Of a stretch of 64,000 bases of DNA, positions 37,195-46,855 are shown one piece after another (positions within the stretch are counted from its first letter, which is position 1; every line of letters starts with the position of its first letter). The position numbers were made by a program, and so were the translations under genes. The stretch spans positions 992,001-1,056,000 of the forward strand of contig JAHREI010000001.1 in assembly GCA_021733665.1 (NCBI GenBank), written 5' to 3'. The notes below the pieces were generated by a model. The model saw only the letters and a list, made by a program, of their open reading frames with translations, was not told the DNA's origin and did not search any database. The stretch comes from Bacillus subtilis (GTDB lineage Bacteria > Pseudomonadota > Alphaproteobacteria > Rhizobiales > Rhizobiaceae).

Positions 37195-38178
37195 ATGGTT
37201 CAGATTCAGGCGCGCGGCCAAACAGGCAAAGTTATGGACGCTCCGTCCGGCCATTGGGTCTATCGTTTGTTGCCGCCGAGCCTGTGGCCTTATGCGCAGC
37301 TCGCCCGTTGGGATCGCCCGATTGGCTGGCAATTGCTGCTCTGGCCATGCCTGTGGTCGGCGGCCATGATGGCGAGCGCTGGTGCCAAAGCAGGCGACGA
37401 TGTCTGGACGGTTTTGCCATCGCTCTGGCATATGGCGCTGTTTCTGGTTGGTGCCATTGCCATGCGCGGTGCAGGCTGCACGCTAAACGATCTGGCTGAT
37501 CAGGATATTGACGATAAAGTTGCGCGCACGCGTTCCCGCCCGCTGCCATCCGGTCAGGTCAGCCGCAAACAGGCATGGCTGTTTTTAGCTCTGCAATGTT
37601 TGGTCGGGCTTGCGGTGGTACTGCAATTCAACTGGTTTACCGTAGCTTTGAGCTTTGCTTCTCTGGTGATTGTTGCAGCCTATCCGTTCATGAAACGCAT
37701 CACCGACTGGCCGCAGCTGGTGCTGGGTATGGCCTTTTCATGGGGCGCGCTGGTTGCATGGTCGGCACAGGCCGGTTCTTTATCACTGGCACCGGTGCTG
37801 CTCTATGTTGGTGCGATCATGTGGACGATTGGCTATGACACAATCTACGCACATCAGGATAAAGAAGATGATGCGCTGGTCGGCGTGCGCTCAACAGCAC
37901 GTTTGTTCGGTGAGAAAACCAAGCTGGCACTGATGCTGCTCTATGGCGGTGCATTGATTTGTTTTGCATGGGCTTTTGCTTCGGCTGAAGTGCCGATGCC
38001 TGCACTCGCTGGCTTGCTGGCCGCCGGCGTGCATCTGTATCGCCAGATTATTGTACTGGATATTGATAATCCGGAGCAGTGCCTTCGTCTGTTCCGTTCC
38101 AACAATATTGTCGGCTGGCTGATTTTCGCCGGTTTGGTACTTGGCTCTTTGTGGGTTGTGATCAAGCCGGTGGTTTGA
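37195..38178 (+). CDS. ubiA: 4-hydroxybenzoate polyprenyltransferase
   Basis: A 327-residue membrane prenyltransferase that attaches the isoprenoid tail to 4-hydroxybenzoate in ubiquinone synthesis. It has the first Asp-rich motif NDLADQDIDDKVARTRSRPLPSG (shown as its parts NDLADQDID and TRSRPLPSG), the second YDTIYAHQDKEDD, and about nine membrane segments. The frame is open to 37087, but the conserved sequence starts after MVQIQARGQTGKVMD, and AAAGG lies 10 nt before the ATG at 37195. Divergent from purD. Its product feeds the quinone pool used by the respiratory chain whose terminal aa3 oxidase is at the right end. Confidence 0.94.
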   Translation: MVQIQARGQTGKVMDAPSGHWVYRLLPPSLWPYAQLARWDRPIGWQLLLWPCLWSAAMMASAGAKAGDDVWTVLPSLWHMALFLVGAIAMRGAGCTLNDLADQDIDDKVARTRSRPLPSGQVSRKQAWLFLALQCLVGLAVVLQFNWFTVALSFASLVIVAAYPFMKRITDWPQLVLGMAFSWGALVAWSAQAGSLSLAPVLLYVGAIMWTIGYDTIYAHQDKEDDALVGVRSTARLFGEKTKLALMLLYGGALICFAWAFASAEVPMPALAGLLAAGVHLYRQIIVLDIDNPEQCLRLFRSNNIVGWLIFAGLVLGSLWVVIKPVV

Positions 38179-38198
38179 ATCTGTTCATTGCTGTAAAT

Positions 38199-38229
38199 AA
38201 AAAAGCCGCGTCTCAGACGCGGCTTTTTT
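38199..38229. terminator. Bidirectional terminator between ubiA and pdxH
   Basis: Stem AAAAGCCGCGTCT / (A)GACGCGGCTTTTTT with a 2-nt loop, A and T runs on either side, between convergent genes. Confidence 0.93.
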
Positions 38230-38234
38230 GTTAT

Positions 38235-38846
38235 TTACGGATAGAATTTCTGAGTTGTCCAATCGCCTTCCGGTGTGTCGCGCTTGAAGATCAAACGATC
38301 ATGCAGGCGGAACGGACGGTCATGCCAGAACTCGATGTAAGTCGGCTTGATACGGAAGCCTGACCAATATTCAGGACGCGGAATTTCACCGATTGCAAAT
38401 CGCGCGGTATATTCTGCAACTGCTTTTTCCAGTGCGAAGCGGCTTTCGAGCGGGCGGGACTGCTTTGATGCCCATGCGCCAATGCGGCTGCCGCGCGGAC
38501 GCGACTGGTAATAGGCATCAGCTTCTTCGGCTGTTACCTGTTCGACAGGGCCGCGTACACGGATTTGGCGGCGCAGAGATTTCCAGTGAAAGCACATGGC
38601 TGCTTTGCCGGCGGACAGGATTTCCTGACCCTTTTGGCTTTCATAATTGGTATAGAAAACAAAGCCGTGTTCGTCGAAATCTTTCAGCAGAACCATACGG
38701 ACATTCGGCAGACCACTTTCGTCCACTGTGGCAACAGCTACGGCATTCGGGTCGTTTGGTTCGGATTTGGTTGCATCCTGCATCCATTCTGCAAACAGGC
38801 GGAAAGGTTCGGTTGCAGTGGTGAAATCGTCAGCGGATGTTGTCAT
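38235..38846 (-). CDS. pdxH: Pyridoxine/pyridoxamine 5'-phosphate oxidase
   Basis: A 203-residue FMN enzyme making pyridoxal 5'-phosphate from PNP or PMP. It has [20 protein letters not shown] (FMN-binding start), [28 protein letters not shown] and the C-terminal signature [24 protein letters not shown] split between strands, ending in W.TQKFYP (RLxP in E. coli). Length is normal. The promoter region has a family A repeat 60 bp upstream. Confidence 0.95.
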   Translation of the reverse strand: MTTSADDFTTATEPFRLFAEWMQDATKSEPNDPNAVAVATVDESGLPNVRMVLLKDFDEHGFVFYTNYESQKGQEILSAGKAAMCFHWKSLRRQIRVRGPVEQVTAEEADAYYQSRPRGSRIGAWASKQSRPLESRFALEKAVAEYTARFAIGEIPRPEYWSGFRIKPTYIEFWHDRPFRLHDRLIFKRDTPEGDWTTQKFYP

Positions 38847-38906
38847 ATCGGTCTGTTCACTTAAAGTATCAAAGCAGAAAGCTTTGGCGGTTCGGCGAAG
38901 GCGCTG

Positions 38907-39014
38907 CTAGAGCGGTTTACGTTCATGTTGAATCGCAGTGCTCGCTCTAGATTTTTTAATTGTCGCATGTTCGCTGTAGCTCAAATGAATTCATTTGAGC
39001 GCGACATGCTCTAG
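38907..39014 (-). repeat. Dispersed repeat family A, copy 5 (reverse orientation)
   Basis: The first half reads the reverse complement of the copy at 1596: CTAGAGCGGTTTACGTTCAT, then TTGAATCGCAGTGCTCGCTCTAGA and TTAATTGTCGCAT. The second half is changed to CAAATGAATTCATTTG, a new palindrome, before the end ATGCTCTAG. It lies in the 574-bp gap between pdxH and the lipoprotein gene; the rest of that gap (39015-39420) shows no gene. Confidence 0.8.
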
Positions 39015-39420
39015 GCTGCGCCGTAATTATAACGCGCATACCTTACATGGCTGTCTGTACTTGTGAAGTCCCGTAAACTGAATATTTTTTCAAAAACCGG
39101 CCCAGAGCGGCAGTGAGTATGGGGTGCCAGATCAAGAAATAATCAGGAAAAATACAAGAAAGCGTTGTGCGGGAATAATCTTGTTATCAGCATTTTGAAT
39201 TGCTGTGAAAACAGCAGGCCGGAGCCTTTGACGCCGGGTAATGATTTGTTTACCCTGCAAACTCACTGCTTGTTAACGCGGGTTGGTTCATAACAAATGT
39301 CTGATTTACATTAATAGGGGATCATCTTATACGATAATCCCGCTCCCATCCGGTCAGGACGATCATTTGCCAGTCACAAAGACGACAACAGAATTATGGA
39401 AAAATCACTTCTTGCAGTCC

Positions 39421-39846
39421 ATGCAAGGTGTTTCACGCCGATTTCTGGTGGTTTTTGGAGCTGTTGCGCTGCTTTCCGGTTGTGCCATGTCCGGTTTTGA
39501 TCTTGAAAAAGCGGTCCCTGATAAAAGCACGATTACCGGTTCAGTGAATAAACAGCCTGTCACAGAAGTGACGGACAGTAGCAAAATGTCGGATCAGAAT
39601 ACGATCCGGAATGTCGTATCCGCACTGAATTTTACCCAATGGGGCAAGACGCCTATTCCTTGGGCTAATCCCGATACCGGCAGTCAGGGTACCATCACCA
39701 CTGTTGCCGAGAAAAAGACTGAAGCCGGTCTGTGTCGTGAGTTTGAAACCTCGCGTGAGGCTTTCGACGGTGCCGCACTTTATCGCGGACAGGCCTGCAT
39801 GGCGCAGGGCGGTGCATGGGCGCTGACCTCTTTTGCGCCACTCTGA
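39421..39846 (+). CDS. RT0821/Lpp0805-type surface lipoprotein
   Basis: A 141-residue exported lipoprotein. The signal sequence (RRFLVVFGAVALLSGC) ends in a clear lipobox LLSGC, so the Cys at about residue 19 should be lipidated. The C-terminal part has CREFETSREAF..GAALYRGQACMAQGGAW, the two-cysteine pattern of the RT0821/Lpp0805 family related to the 17-kDa rickettsial surface antigen. Function unknown; envelope integrity is a common guess. The frame is open to 39283, but only the ATG at 39421 gives a normal signal peptide; its ribosome site is poor, so the start is moderately certain. The neighbourhood pdxH / this gene / dnaJ-like / fabI is conserved in Brucella as I recall. Confidence 0.82.
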   Translation: MQGVSRRFLVVFGAVALLSGCAMSGFDLEKAVPDKSTITGSVNKQPVTEVTDSSKMSDQNTIRNVVSALNFTQWGKTPIPWANPDTGSQGTITTVAEKKTEAGLCREFETSREAFDGAALYRGQACMAQGGAWALTSFAPL

Positions 39847-39885
39847 GTCAGCAAAATGCGCTGAACTCTCTGTTTTCATAAAGTA

Positions 39886-39988
39886 TAGCATTTCCAGCAA
39901 AAGTGCGAAGCGGTTTTGCGTCGGATAATGCGCAAAAACAAACAATTACAGCGGTTCCAACGATTTAATTTTAACTGGAACCGCTGTA
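39886..39988 (+). repeat. Dispersed repeat family B, copy 1
   Basis: TA-flanked ~100-bp element starting TAGCATTTCCAGCAAAAGTG, with GCGAAGCGGTTTTGCGTCGG and ATAATGCG in the middle, then a strong hairpin CAGCGGTTCCAA..TTAACTGGAACCGCTG at its right end, followed by TA. It is about 90% identical by eye to 47425-47527. It occupies much of the 358-bp gap before the dnaJ-like gene; the remainder holds that gene's promoter region. Confidence 0.85.
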
Positions 39989-40204
39989 ATTACAATATTT
40001 CGTTGCGTGTCTCTGGAAAATTTGCGCACTGATGCGCATATTGCATTGTAAAAGCATGCCGGAGCTTATCCCAGATCGCTGCCGATTTTCATAAAGCAGA
40101 TCAGCTATTTAATCTTTGCGGACAAGTGCGCCGGATGCGCTATGATTTGGAACAATTTACTGGTGATTCCGTTTGTGCAGTCACCGCAACGATAAAGGAA
40201 TACT

Positions 40205-41119
40205 ATGCGCGATCCCTATAGCGTATTGGGCGTCGCTAAAACGGCGAAGCCTGAAGAAATAAAATCTGCTTTTCGTAAACTGGCCAAGAAATATCACCCC
40301 GATCAAAATCAGGATGATCCGAAGGCACAGGAGAAATTTGCCGAAATTAATCAGGCCTATGAAATCGTCGGTGACAAAGATAAACGCGGCCAGTTCGATC
40401 GTGGTGAGATAGATGCGGAAGGCAAGCCTGCCGGTTTTGCCGGTCATGGTTTCGGTGGACAGGGCTATGGCGGCCAGCAGGGCGATCCTTTCGCCGGTTT
40501 TCGTCGCGGCGGACAAGGTGGCGGCTTTCAGCAGGGTGGCTTTGACGGCGCAGAGGATATTCTGAGCAGCATTTTTGGCGGCGGCTTTGCCGGTGGCGGT
40601 CGTACCCGTAGCCGCGCTCCGTCCAAAGCACCTGATCTGAAAGCATCTATTTCTGTGACGCTTGAGCAGGCTGCTGGTGCTGAAAAAGTTGAAGCTGTTT
40701 TTCCGAATGGCAAAAAACTGTCAATCAAGCTGCCGGCCTATGTTGAGGACGGTCAGACCATTCGCCTCAAAGGGCAGGGGGAAACAATCCCTGGTGCCGT
40801 TGACGGTGATGCGCTGGTGACAATCAATTTCAGGAAACATCCGCGTTTCCGGTTGGATGGCCGAGATCTGCATCTCGATCTGCCGGTGCAGCTAAGCGAT
40901 GCCGTGCTGGGTTCACGCGCGGAAATTGAAACTTTGAATGGCCGTGTGGCTGTGCGTATTCCTGCCTGGTCAAGCTCGGACAAGATCCTGCGTTTGAAAG
41001 GCAAAGGTTTGCCGAACAAAACCGGCGATACGGCGGATCTGTTCGTGCATATCCAGATTATGCTGCCGGAAAACGGTGATGAAGAGCTCGAATCATTGTT
41101 GCGGTCGCGTGCCGGTTAA
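40205..41119 (+). CDS. DnaJ/CbpA-type co-chaperone without zinc finger
   Basis: A 304-residue Hsp40. The J domain (1-70) has the HPD motif at 31-33 (KKYHPDQNQ) that stimulates DnaK. A Gly/Phe-rich linker (about 80-140: [13 protein letters not shown]...) leads to the two C-terminal substrate-binding beta domains. The CxxCxGxG zinc repeats of DnaJ are absent, which places it in the CbpA/DjlA-like type II class. It stands upstream of fabI, separated by 282 bp. It is not the main dnaJ, which normally follows dnaK. Confidence 0.93.
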   Translation: MRDPYSVLGVAKTAKPEEIKSAFRKLAKKYHPDQNQDDPKAQEKFAEINQAYEIVGDKDKRGQFDRGEIDAEGKPAGFAGHGFGGQGYGGQQGDPFAGFRRGGQGGGFQQGGFDGAEDILSSIFGGGFAGGGRTRSRAPSKAPDLKASISVTLEQAAGAEKVEAVFPNGKKLSIKLPAYVEDGQTIRLKGQGETIPGAVDGDALVTINFRKHPRFRLDGRDLHLDLPVQLSDAVLGSRAEIETLNGRVAVRIPAWSSSDKILRLKGKGLPNKTGDTADLFVHIQIMLPENGDEELESLLRSRAG

Positions 41120-41401
41120 GGTGCTGAGCGGTCGCACTGATTGAGGTGTTACCGTCATTTTCAGTCGGAAATGAACTGGTTTGAGGCAAAATAAAGTGAT
41201 TTGCGGGTGGAAACCTGCCCGCAAATACTGCTTTCTATTCTTGGACAGAACCGTTACATAATAGAAACAATCAGCTGATATCTGCATTGAAACAGCCGCT
41301 TTCAAGGGGACGGAGGACAAAAATCACCGTCCTTGCTTGAAGCCGCTGCTGTGCTATGCGATAGGCAGCTATTCAGATGATATTTTTATGAGGTATGGTG
41401 C

Positions 41402-42220
41402 ATGACCACCAAATCCGGTTTGTTGCAAGGAAAACGCGGGCTGATCTTGGGTCTGGCCAACAACCGCTCTATCGCCTGGGGTATTGCCAAAGCTGCCCGG
41501 GATGCCGGTGCTGAGATTGCTTTGACCTATCAGGGCGATGCAATGAAGAAGCGTGTTGAGCCGCTCGCTGCTGAGTTGGACGCACTGCTTTGCGGCCATT
41601 GCGATGTGACTGACGATGCATCCATGGATGCAGTTTTTGCTTTGATCGAAAAAGAATGGGGCAAGCTGGACTTCCTCGTTCACGCCATTGGTTTCTCCGA
41701 TAAGGATGAGCTGACCGGTCGTTATGTCGATACATCGGCAGAAAACTTTACCAACACTATGCTGATCTCGGTTTATTCCTTCACAGCGCTGGCTAAGCGC
41801 GCGGAAAAACTGATGGCTGACGGCGGTTCCATGCTGACACTCACCTATTATGGTGCAGAAAAAGTTATGCCGAACTACAACGTCATGGGTGTTGCCAAGG
41901 CAGCGCTTGAAGCCAGCGTTAAATATCTCGCTGTTGATCTTGGTCCGCAGAACATCCGCGTTAATGCGATTTCCGCTGGTCCTATCAAGACACTGGCTGC
42001 TTCAGGTATCGGCGATTTCCGCTATATTCTGAAATGGAACGAGTATAACGCACCGCTGCGTCGTACTGTGACCATCGATGAAGTTGGTGACTCCGGCCTG
42101 TATTTCCTCTCCGACCTGTCCCGTTCTGTGACCGGTGAAGTGCATCACGTTGACAGCGGCTATCATACCATTGGTATGAAGGCTGTGGATGCGCCGGATA
42201 TTTCGGTCGTTAAAGACTAA
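41402..42220 (+). CDS. fabI: Enoyl-[acyl-carrier-protein] reductase (NADH)
   Basis: A 272-residue SDR-type enzyme that reduces the trans-2 double bond in each round of fatty acid elongation. It has the FabI-type nucleotide loop ILGLANNRSIAWGIAKA, and the catalytic Tyr149, Tyr159 and Lys166 in LTYYGAEKVMPNYNVMGVAK, matching Tyr146/Tyr156/Lys163 of E. coli FabI. The SAGPIKTLAASGI segment near the substrate loop is intact. The phosphatase gene follows 10 bp downstream in the same unit. Confidence 0.96.
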   Translation: MTTKSGLLQGKRGLILGLANNRSIAWGIAKAARDAGAEIALTYQGDAMKKRVEPLAAELDALLCGHCDVTDDASMDAVFALIEKEWGKLDFLVHAIGFSDKDELTGRYVDTSAENFTNTMLISVYSFTALAKRAEKLMADGGSMLTLTYYGAEKVMPNYNVMGVAKAALEASVKYLAVDLGPQNIRVNAISAGPIKTLAASGIGDFRYILKWNEYNAPLRRTVTIDEVGDSGLYFLSDLSRSVTGEVHHVDSGYHTIGMKAVDAPDISVVKD

Positions 42221-42230
42221 GGTGAACACT

Positions 42231-42830
42231 ATGGCACGGGAAATCATTTACTTCTCGCGTCATGGCGAGACAGATTGGAATGTCTCGCAGCGTGTGCAGG
42301 GGCAGATGGACATTGACATCAATGACCATGGCCGCTCACAGGCTGACCGCAATGGCGATATGCTGAAATCACTGATCGGAACAGCAGAAGGATTTGACTT
42401 TGTTGCAAGTCCTCTGCGCCGTACCCGTGAAACGATGGAGCGTATCCGTACCCGTATGGGGCTTGACCCGCTGGCCTACCGCACTGATCCTCTGTTGATG
42501 GAAGTACATTTCGGTGACTGGCAGGGGCATATGATGGAAGAGTTCGCAGCTGCCGGTGTCGGTAATGCGGGGCTTTTGCAACAGCGTGAACGTGATAAGT
42601 GGAACTTCGTGCCACCGGGAGAGCAGGCTGAAAGCTATATGGGCCTTTCAAAGCGTATTGCTCAATGGCTTGAAACTGTTCAGGGCAAGACGGTTTGCGT
42701 CACCCATGGTGGTTGTATCCGTACGCTGTTTTATCTGGTTGAGGGTATGAGCGGTCAGGATGCAGCGCATCTGCCGGTACCGCAGGATAAAATCCTGAAG
42801 CTAGAGAATAATCACCTTGAGTGGATCTGA
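42231..42830 (+). CDS. Histidine phosphatase family protein (GpmB-like)
   Basis: A 199-residue phosphatase of the phosphoglycerate-mutase superfamily. The phospho-acceptor motif FSRHGETDWN gives catalytic His at residue 10, ASPLRRTRETMERI the second Arg, and VCVTHGGCIRTLFYL the second catalytic His. Probably a broad phosphatase rather than a glycolytic mutase. The start is the ATG at 42231 after AAGGTGA; upstream codons overlap fabI and are rejected. It ends a fabI-led unit with a strong terminator. Confidence 0.9.
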   Translation: MAREIIYFSRHGETDWNVSQRVQGQMDIDINDHGRSQADRNGDMLKSLIGTAEGFDFVASPLRRTRETMERIRTRMGLDPLAYRTDPLLMEVHFGDWQGHMMEEFAAAGVGNAGLLQQRERDKWNFVPPGEQAESYMGLSKRIAQWLETVQGKTVCVTHGGCIRTLFYLVEGMSGQDAAHLPVPQDKILKLENNHLEWI

Positions 42831-42836
42831 ATAAAT

Positions 42837-42865
42837 AAAAAGCGCCGGAAACGGCGCTTTTTTTA
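42837..42865 (+). terminator. Terminator of the fabI-phosphatase unit
   Basis: Stem AAAAAGCGCCG / CGGCGCTTTTT with a GAAA loop and seven T. Confidence 0.93.
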
Positions 42866-42884
42866 TGCCTTGATGATGGAGTGA

Positions 42885-42928
42885 TTAGAGCGTCGTGTGC
42901 CAGATTTGGCACACAAAGGTCGCTCTAA
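42885..42928. repeat. TTAGAGCG mini-element with inner palindrome
   Basis: Ends TTAGAGCG and CGCTCTAA enclose a second perfect dyad GTGTGCCA / TGGCACAC. Not coding; no T tail. One of two such elements side by side. Confidence 0.65.
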
Positions 42929-42939
42929 CACTTTAAAAA

Positions 42940-42990
42940 TAGAGCATAATTTTAGCGTAAACTGATCCAAATTTAAGGAATTATGCTCTA
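42940..42990. repeat. TAGAGCATAATT mini-element
   Basis: Ends TAGAGCATAATT and AATTATGCTCTA are exact inverse complements around an AT-rich centre. The right end supplies the TAG stop codon of the DUF1344 gene on the - strand. Confidence 0.65.
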
Positions 42991-43242
42991 GCCGTCGGCT
43001 TCATCAATGTTGCTGATATAACGTACATTGTCGACGAGATCATAAGTGACAATAACCTTCATGCCTTTTTCAATCGCGCTATAGTCGAACTCTCCGGGCA
43101 GGCGGTAATCTTTGCCATTATCCAGCGTGATGGTTTCTGCATCTTCATTGATTGTCGTGATTTTGCCTTCGGCATCATCGGCCAGAGCGGTGCCGGCAAA
43201 AAAAGGAGCGAGTAGCAATGTAAGAATGGCAAAAATACGCAT
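42988..43242 (-). CDS. Small exported DUF1344-type protein
   Basis: An 84-residue periplasmic protein with a signal peptide (MRIFAILTLLLAPFFAGTALA, cleaved after about residue 21) and a compact beta domain (GKITTINEDAETITLDNGKDYRLPGEF...) typical of DUF1344 proteins in Hyphomicrobiales. The role is unknown. The ATG at 43242 follows AAGGAT; an upstream in-frame codon (43278) is less likely because it would precede the signal sequence. Its stop codon falls in a mini-repeat, so the last residues may have been changed by that insertion. Confidence 0.8.
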   Translation of the reverse strand: MRIFAILTLLLAPFFAGTALADDAEGKITTINEDAETITLDNGKDYRLPGEFDYSAIEKGMKVIVTYDLVDNVRYISNIDEADG

Positions 43243-43533
43243 GAGATATCCTTGTGCCTGATGAAATCGTGAACGCAAAATTGCAAGCCAATTATGGCAT
43301 TTGAACGGCTTGCGTGCCGAAAGTCGCTTTTATCGGAGACTAAAACATATCCGCGGATTTATGCAACTGTTTCAGCTGACGGGTTTTAGTAATGCATAGT
43401 AACCTTAATCGGCCCGTTTTTTGTTTTCCGACCTATCTGCTGTTTGACCGCTGCTTAAAAGATGAATAGAAACAGATCACCAAACTGAAATTAAAATGAA
43501 CCGCACAGAACCGGTTCAATCTTGGGGTTTTCT

Positions 43534-44625
43534 ATGTCGCATAACAGCTTTGGCCATCTTTTCCGCGTGACGACCTGGGGCGAAAGCCACGGGCTGGCGC
43601 TTGGCTGTGTTATTGATGGCTGCCCTCCGGGCATTCAATTCACCGAAGCTGAAATTCAGACCTATCTTGATAAGCGCAAGCCGGGTCAATCAAAATATAC
43701 CACGCAGCGCCGCGAGCCGGATCAGGTGCGTGTATTGTCAGGTGTGCTGACCAGTGAAGATGGTGTGATGACCACCACCGGCACACCGATTTCCATGATG
43801 ATTGAAAATGTCGATCAGCGTTCTAAAGACTACGGCGAAATTGCTCGTCAATATCGTCCGGGTCATGCGGATTATGCTTACGACGTGAAATATGGCCTGC
43901 GTGATTATCGCGGTGGCGGCCGTTCTTCTGCGCGTGAGACTGCAGCCCGTGTAGCAGCTGGTGCGATTGCCCGTAAAGTTGTACCGGGTCTGACCGTGCG
44001 TGCAGCACTGGTTGGTATGGGTATTCACAAAATTGACCGCTCCCGCTGGGATTGGGCAGAAGTGGATAATAATCCGTTCTTCACGCCGGATGCAGGCTCG
44101 GTCGAGCTGTTTGCAGACTATCTGGATGGTATCCGCAAAAGCGGTTCATCTATCGGCGCGGTGATTGAAGTTGTCGCTGAAGGTGTGCCTGCCGGTATCG
44201 GTGCGCCGCTCTATGCCAAGCTGGATCAGGATATTGCCTCGCATCTGATGTCGATCCCTGCCGTTAAGGGCGTTGAAATCGGTAATGGTTTTGAAGCTGC
44301 AACGCTGACCGGTGAGCAGAATGCGGATGAAATGCGCGTTGATGCGGATGGTAATCCGGTATTCCTGTCGAATAATGCCGGTGGTATTCTCGGCGGTATC
44401 GCAACCGGTGCGCCGATTGTTGCACGCTTTGCTGTGAAGCCGACTTCGTCCATTCTCACCACACGCCGCTCTATTGATGTGGATAAAAACGAGGTGGATG
44501 TGATGACCAAAGGCCGTCATGACCCTTGTGTAGGCATCCGTGCCGTGCCGATCGGCGAAGCGATGCTGGCTTGCGCCATTGCAGACCATTATCTGCGTCA
44601 TCGCGGTCAGACTGGCCGCGTTTAA
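43534..44625 (+). CDS. aroC: Chorismate synthase
   Basis: A 363-residue FMN-dependent enzyme turning EPSP into chorismate, the last shared step to aromatic amino acids, folate and ubiquinone. The signature [18 protein letters not shown] is near the N-terminus (His17 in the family's reaction), [27 protein letters not shown] in the middle is the FMN/phosphate loop (given here in part: [19 protein letters not shown]), and [17 protein letters not shown] ends the core. The ATG follows a TTG/ATG choice; the ATG at 43534 fits the [20 protein letters not shown] start. Confidence 0.96.
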   Translation: MSHNSFGHLFRVTTWGESHGLALGCVIDGCPPGIQFTEAEIQTYLDKRKPGQSKYTTQRREPDQVRVLSGVLTSEDGVMTTTGTPISMMIENVDQRSKDYGEIARQYRPGHADYAYDVKYGLRDYRGGGRSSARETAARVAAGAIARKVVPGLTVRAALVGMGIHKIDRSRWDWAEVDNNPFFTPDAGSVELFADYLDGIRKSGSSIGAVIEVVAEGVPAGIGAPLYAKLDQDIASHLMSIPAVKGVEIGNGFEAATLTGEQNADEMRVDADGNPVFLSNNAGGILGGIATGAPIVARFAVKPTSSILTTRRSIDVDKNEVDVMTKGRHDPCVGIRAVPIGEAMLACAIADHYLRHRGQTGRV

Positions 44626-44743
44626 TAACCTTTGTGCCAGACCACCGCGTCTGAGAGCTATCATCTAAGCTGGCCGCATTTGAGAATGATGCGGCCAGAG
44701 CAGTTATATGTGATGTCCATTCGGTAATATTATGGAGTGAAGC

Positions 44744-45850
44744 ATGAGCTATAATCAGAAGCAGGTTGTTGATGCACTGCGCGCTTTCGAGCGTGGCGAA
44801 ATCGTTGTTGTTATGGACGATGACGGGCGTGAAAACGAAGGCGATCTGATTGTAGCAGCGGTGCATTGCACAGCGGAGAAAATGGCATTCATCGTGCGCC
44901 ATACATCCGGCATTGTCTGCACACCGATGCCGAAGGAAGAAGCTAAGCGCCTTAACCTGACAGCAATGGTGGCGGAAAATGATGCGCCACATTCTACTGC
45001 CTTCACCATTACCGTTGATTACAAACACGGTACAACAACCGGTATTTCGGCCGATGATCGCACACTGACCGTACGTAATCTCGCAAACCCGAATGCAGGG
45101 CCTGCCGATTTTGTGCGTCCGGGGCATATTTTCCCGCTTGTAGCGCGTGAAGGCGGTGTGCTGATGCGTTCCGGTCATACGGAAGCGGCTGTCGATCTGT
45201 GCAAGCTGGCCAATTTGCCGCCGGTTGGGGTGATCTGCGAGCTGGTCAATGATGACGGCACGGTTATGCGCGGGCCTCAGGTCACTGAATTCGCCGAGAA
45301 GCATGGCCTGCATCGTATCACAGTCGCCGATCTGATTGCCTATCGTCAGCGCAAGGAAACGCTGATTGTACGCATGGGAGAGGCTGAGGTGGAGACACTC
45401 GCCGGTCAGGCTCAGGCTTTCACCTATCAGCTGCCATGGGAGCCGATGCAGCATGTCGCTTTGGTATTCGGCGATATCCGTGATGGCGAGGATGTGCCGG
45501 TGCGTCTGCATCGTGAAGATGTGCTGACGGATGCTTTCAGCACCAAGTCAGGCCTTGATAAGGTTTTGCAGCGTATGGCTGCGGAGAAACGTGGTGTGCT
45601 GGTTTATCTGCGTGAAGGTTCTGTCGGCGTTGGTAAAAATGAGCAATCCCGCCGCCATGCGGAGCATCACGACAGGGAAGACCATAAAGAAGCACAGGCG
45701 CGTGATGAAGAATGGCGCCAGATTGGTCTGGGCGCGCAGATTTTGAAAGATCTGGGGATTAGTTCGATCCGCTTGCTGGCTTCCAAAGAGCGCCATTATG
45801 TCGGTTTGGAAGGTTTCGGTATTACTATTCTTAAAACTGAAATCTTGTAA
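44744..45850 (+). CDS. ribB: 3,4-dihydroxy-2-butanone-4-phosphate synthase with degenerate RibA-like domain (RibBX type)
   Basis: A 368-residue riboflavin enzyme. The N-terminal DHBP synthase domain (1-200) is intact: [33 protein letters not shown] and [11 protein letters not shown]. It makes the four-carbon unit from ribulose 5-phosphate. The C-terminal domain resembles GTP cyclohydrolase II ([19 protein letters not shown]..., [12 protein letters not shown]) but lacks the zinc cysteines (the GDVFxSxRCDCG region is replaced by [15 protein letters not shown]). It should therefore not hydrolyse GTP; such RibBX fusions are known in Proteobacteria. A separate RibA must exist elsewhere. Confidence 0.9.
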   Translation: MSYNQKQVVDALRAFERGEIVVVMDDDGRENEGDLIVAAVHCTAEKMAFIVRHTSGIVCTPMPKEEAKRLNLTAMVAENDAPHSTAFTITVDYKHGTTTGISADDRTLTVRNLANPNAGPADFVRPGHIFPLVAREGGVLMRSGHTEAAVDLCKLANLPPVGVICELVNDDGTVMRGPQVTEFAEKHGLHRITVADLIAYRQRKETLIVRMGEAEVETLAGQAQAFTYQLPWEPMQHVALVFGDIRDGEDVPVRLHREDVLTDAFSTKSGLDKVLQRMAAEKRGVLVYLREGSVGVGKNEQSRRHAEHHDREDHKEAQARDEEWRQIGLGAQILKDLGISSIRLLASKERHYVGLEGFGITILKTEIL

Positions 45851-45889
45851 CTTTATTCTGCCCGAAATAGCAGGCAGATATAGGGCATT

Positions 45890-46852
45890 ATGGCAACCAG
45901 ACTTTATTCGCATCCGGTTTTTCTTGAACATCTCACACCAGCAGGGCACCCCGAGCGTCCGGATCGCTTGCGCGCTTTATTCAGTGTGCTGGAAGGCTAT
46001 GATTATTACGCGCTGGATCAGGTGGAGGCACCATTTGCCGATGAGGGCGCTTTAGGTCTCGTGCATCCGGCTTCGTATCTGAAGAAAATCAAAGCACAAA
46101 TTCCCGATCCGCTTGATGAAGAGCAATTAGCCTTAGGCATGGCGCAGCCAATCGTGAATGTCGGACAGGATACTTATGTCAGCCCGCAAAGCTGGCATGC
46201 CGTGTTGGCGGCAACCGGCTCTGCTCTTGCAGCGGTGGAAGATGTATTTAACGGGCAGGCGGATAATGTTTTCATCGCTGCCCGTCCGCCCGGGCACCAT
46301 GCAACGGCTGATACTGCGATGGGTTTTTGCATTACCAATACGGCTGCGATAGCTGCCCGCTATGCGCAGAGCCATTTTGGTGCGGAACGCGTGGCGATTA
46401 TTGATTGGGATGTGCATCATGGTAACGGCACGCAGGATATTTTTGAGACGGACAAGGATGTGTTGTTTTGTTCAACGCACCAGTCGCAACTTTATCCCGG
46501 CACGGGCTTGGTCAAGGAAACCGGTGTCGGTAATATCGTCAATGCACCTTTGCTGGCCGATAGCGGCAGCCGTGAATTTCGTGAAGCGTTTTCTTCGCGT
46601 ATTTTACCGGCTCTGGATAATTTTCGCCCCGACCTGATCTTGATTTCAGCGGGCTTTGATGGTCATTATCTTGACCCGTTAGCTCAACTTAATTTGACCG
46701 AAGCCGACTATGATTGGGCAACGGGGCAGGTGATGGAGCGTGCCGACCGGTTCTGCAATAACCGGCTGATCAGTTTTCTTGAAGGCGGATATGATTTACA
46801 GGGCTTGTCCTTTTCCGCCGCAGCGCATATTACGCGTTTGATGAAAGGATAA
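45890..46852 (+). CDS. Histone-deacetylase-family amidohydrolase
   Basis: A 320-residue zinc amidohydrolase of the HDAC/AcuC/acetylpolyamine deacetylase fold. Seen: HPERPDRLRAL, RPPGHHATADTAMGFC (the paired His), DWDVHHGNGTQDIF (zinc Asp/His), STHQSQLYPGTG and LISAGFDGHYLDPL (second zinc Asp). Bacterial members deacetylate small N-acetyl compounds or proteins; the substrate is not evident. xseB follows after 3 bp, so translation is coupled. Confidence 0.92.
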   Translation: MATRLYSHPVFLEHLTPAGHPERPDRLRALFSVLEGYDYYALDQVEAPFADEGALGLVHPASYLKKIKAQIPDPLDEEQLALGMAQPIVNVGQDTYVSPQSWHAVLAATGSALAAVEDVFNGQADNVFIAARPPGHHATADTAMGFCITNTAAIAARYAQSHFGAERVAIIDWDVHHGNGTQDIFETDKDVLFCSTHQSQLYPGTGLVKETGVGNIVNAPLLADSGSREFREAFSSRILPALDNFRPDLILISAGFDGHYLDPLAQLNLTEADYDWATGQVMERADRFCNNRLISFLEGGYDLQGLSFSAAAHITRLMKG

Positions 46853-46855
46853 ATT

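Noticed and set aside
44471-45511. 346-codon - strand frame over ribBX and aroC
   Set aside because: Antisense shadow of two well-supported genes, with Cys/His-rich random-looking sequence.
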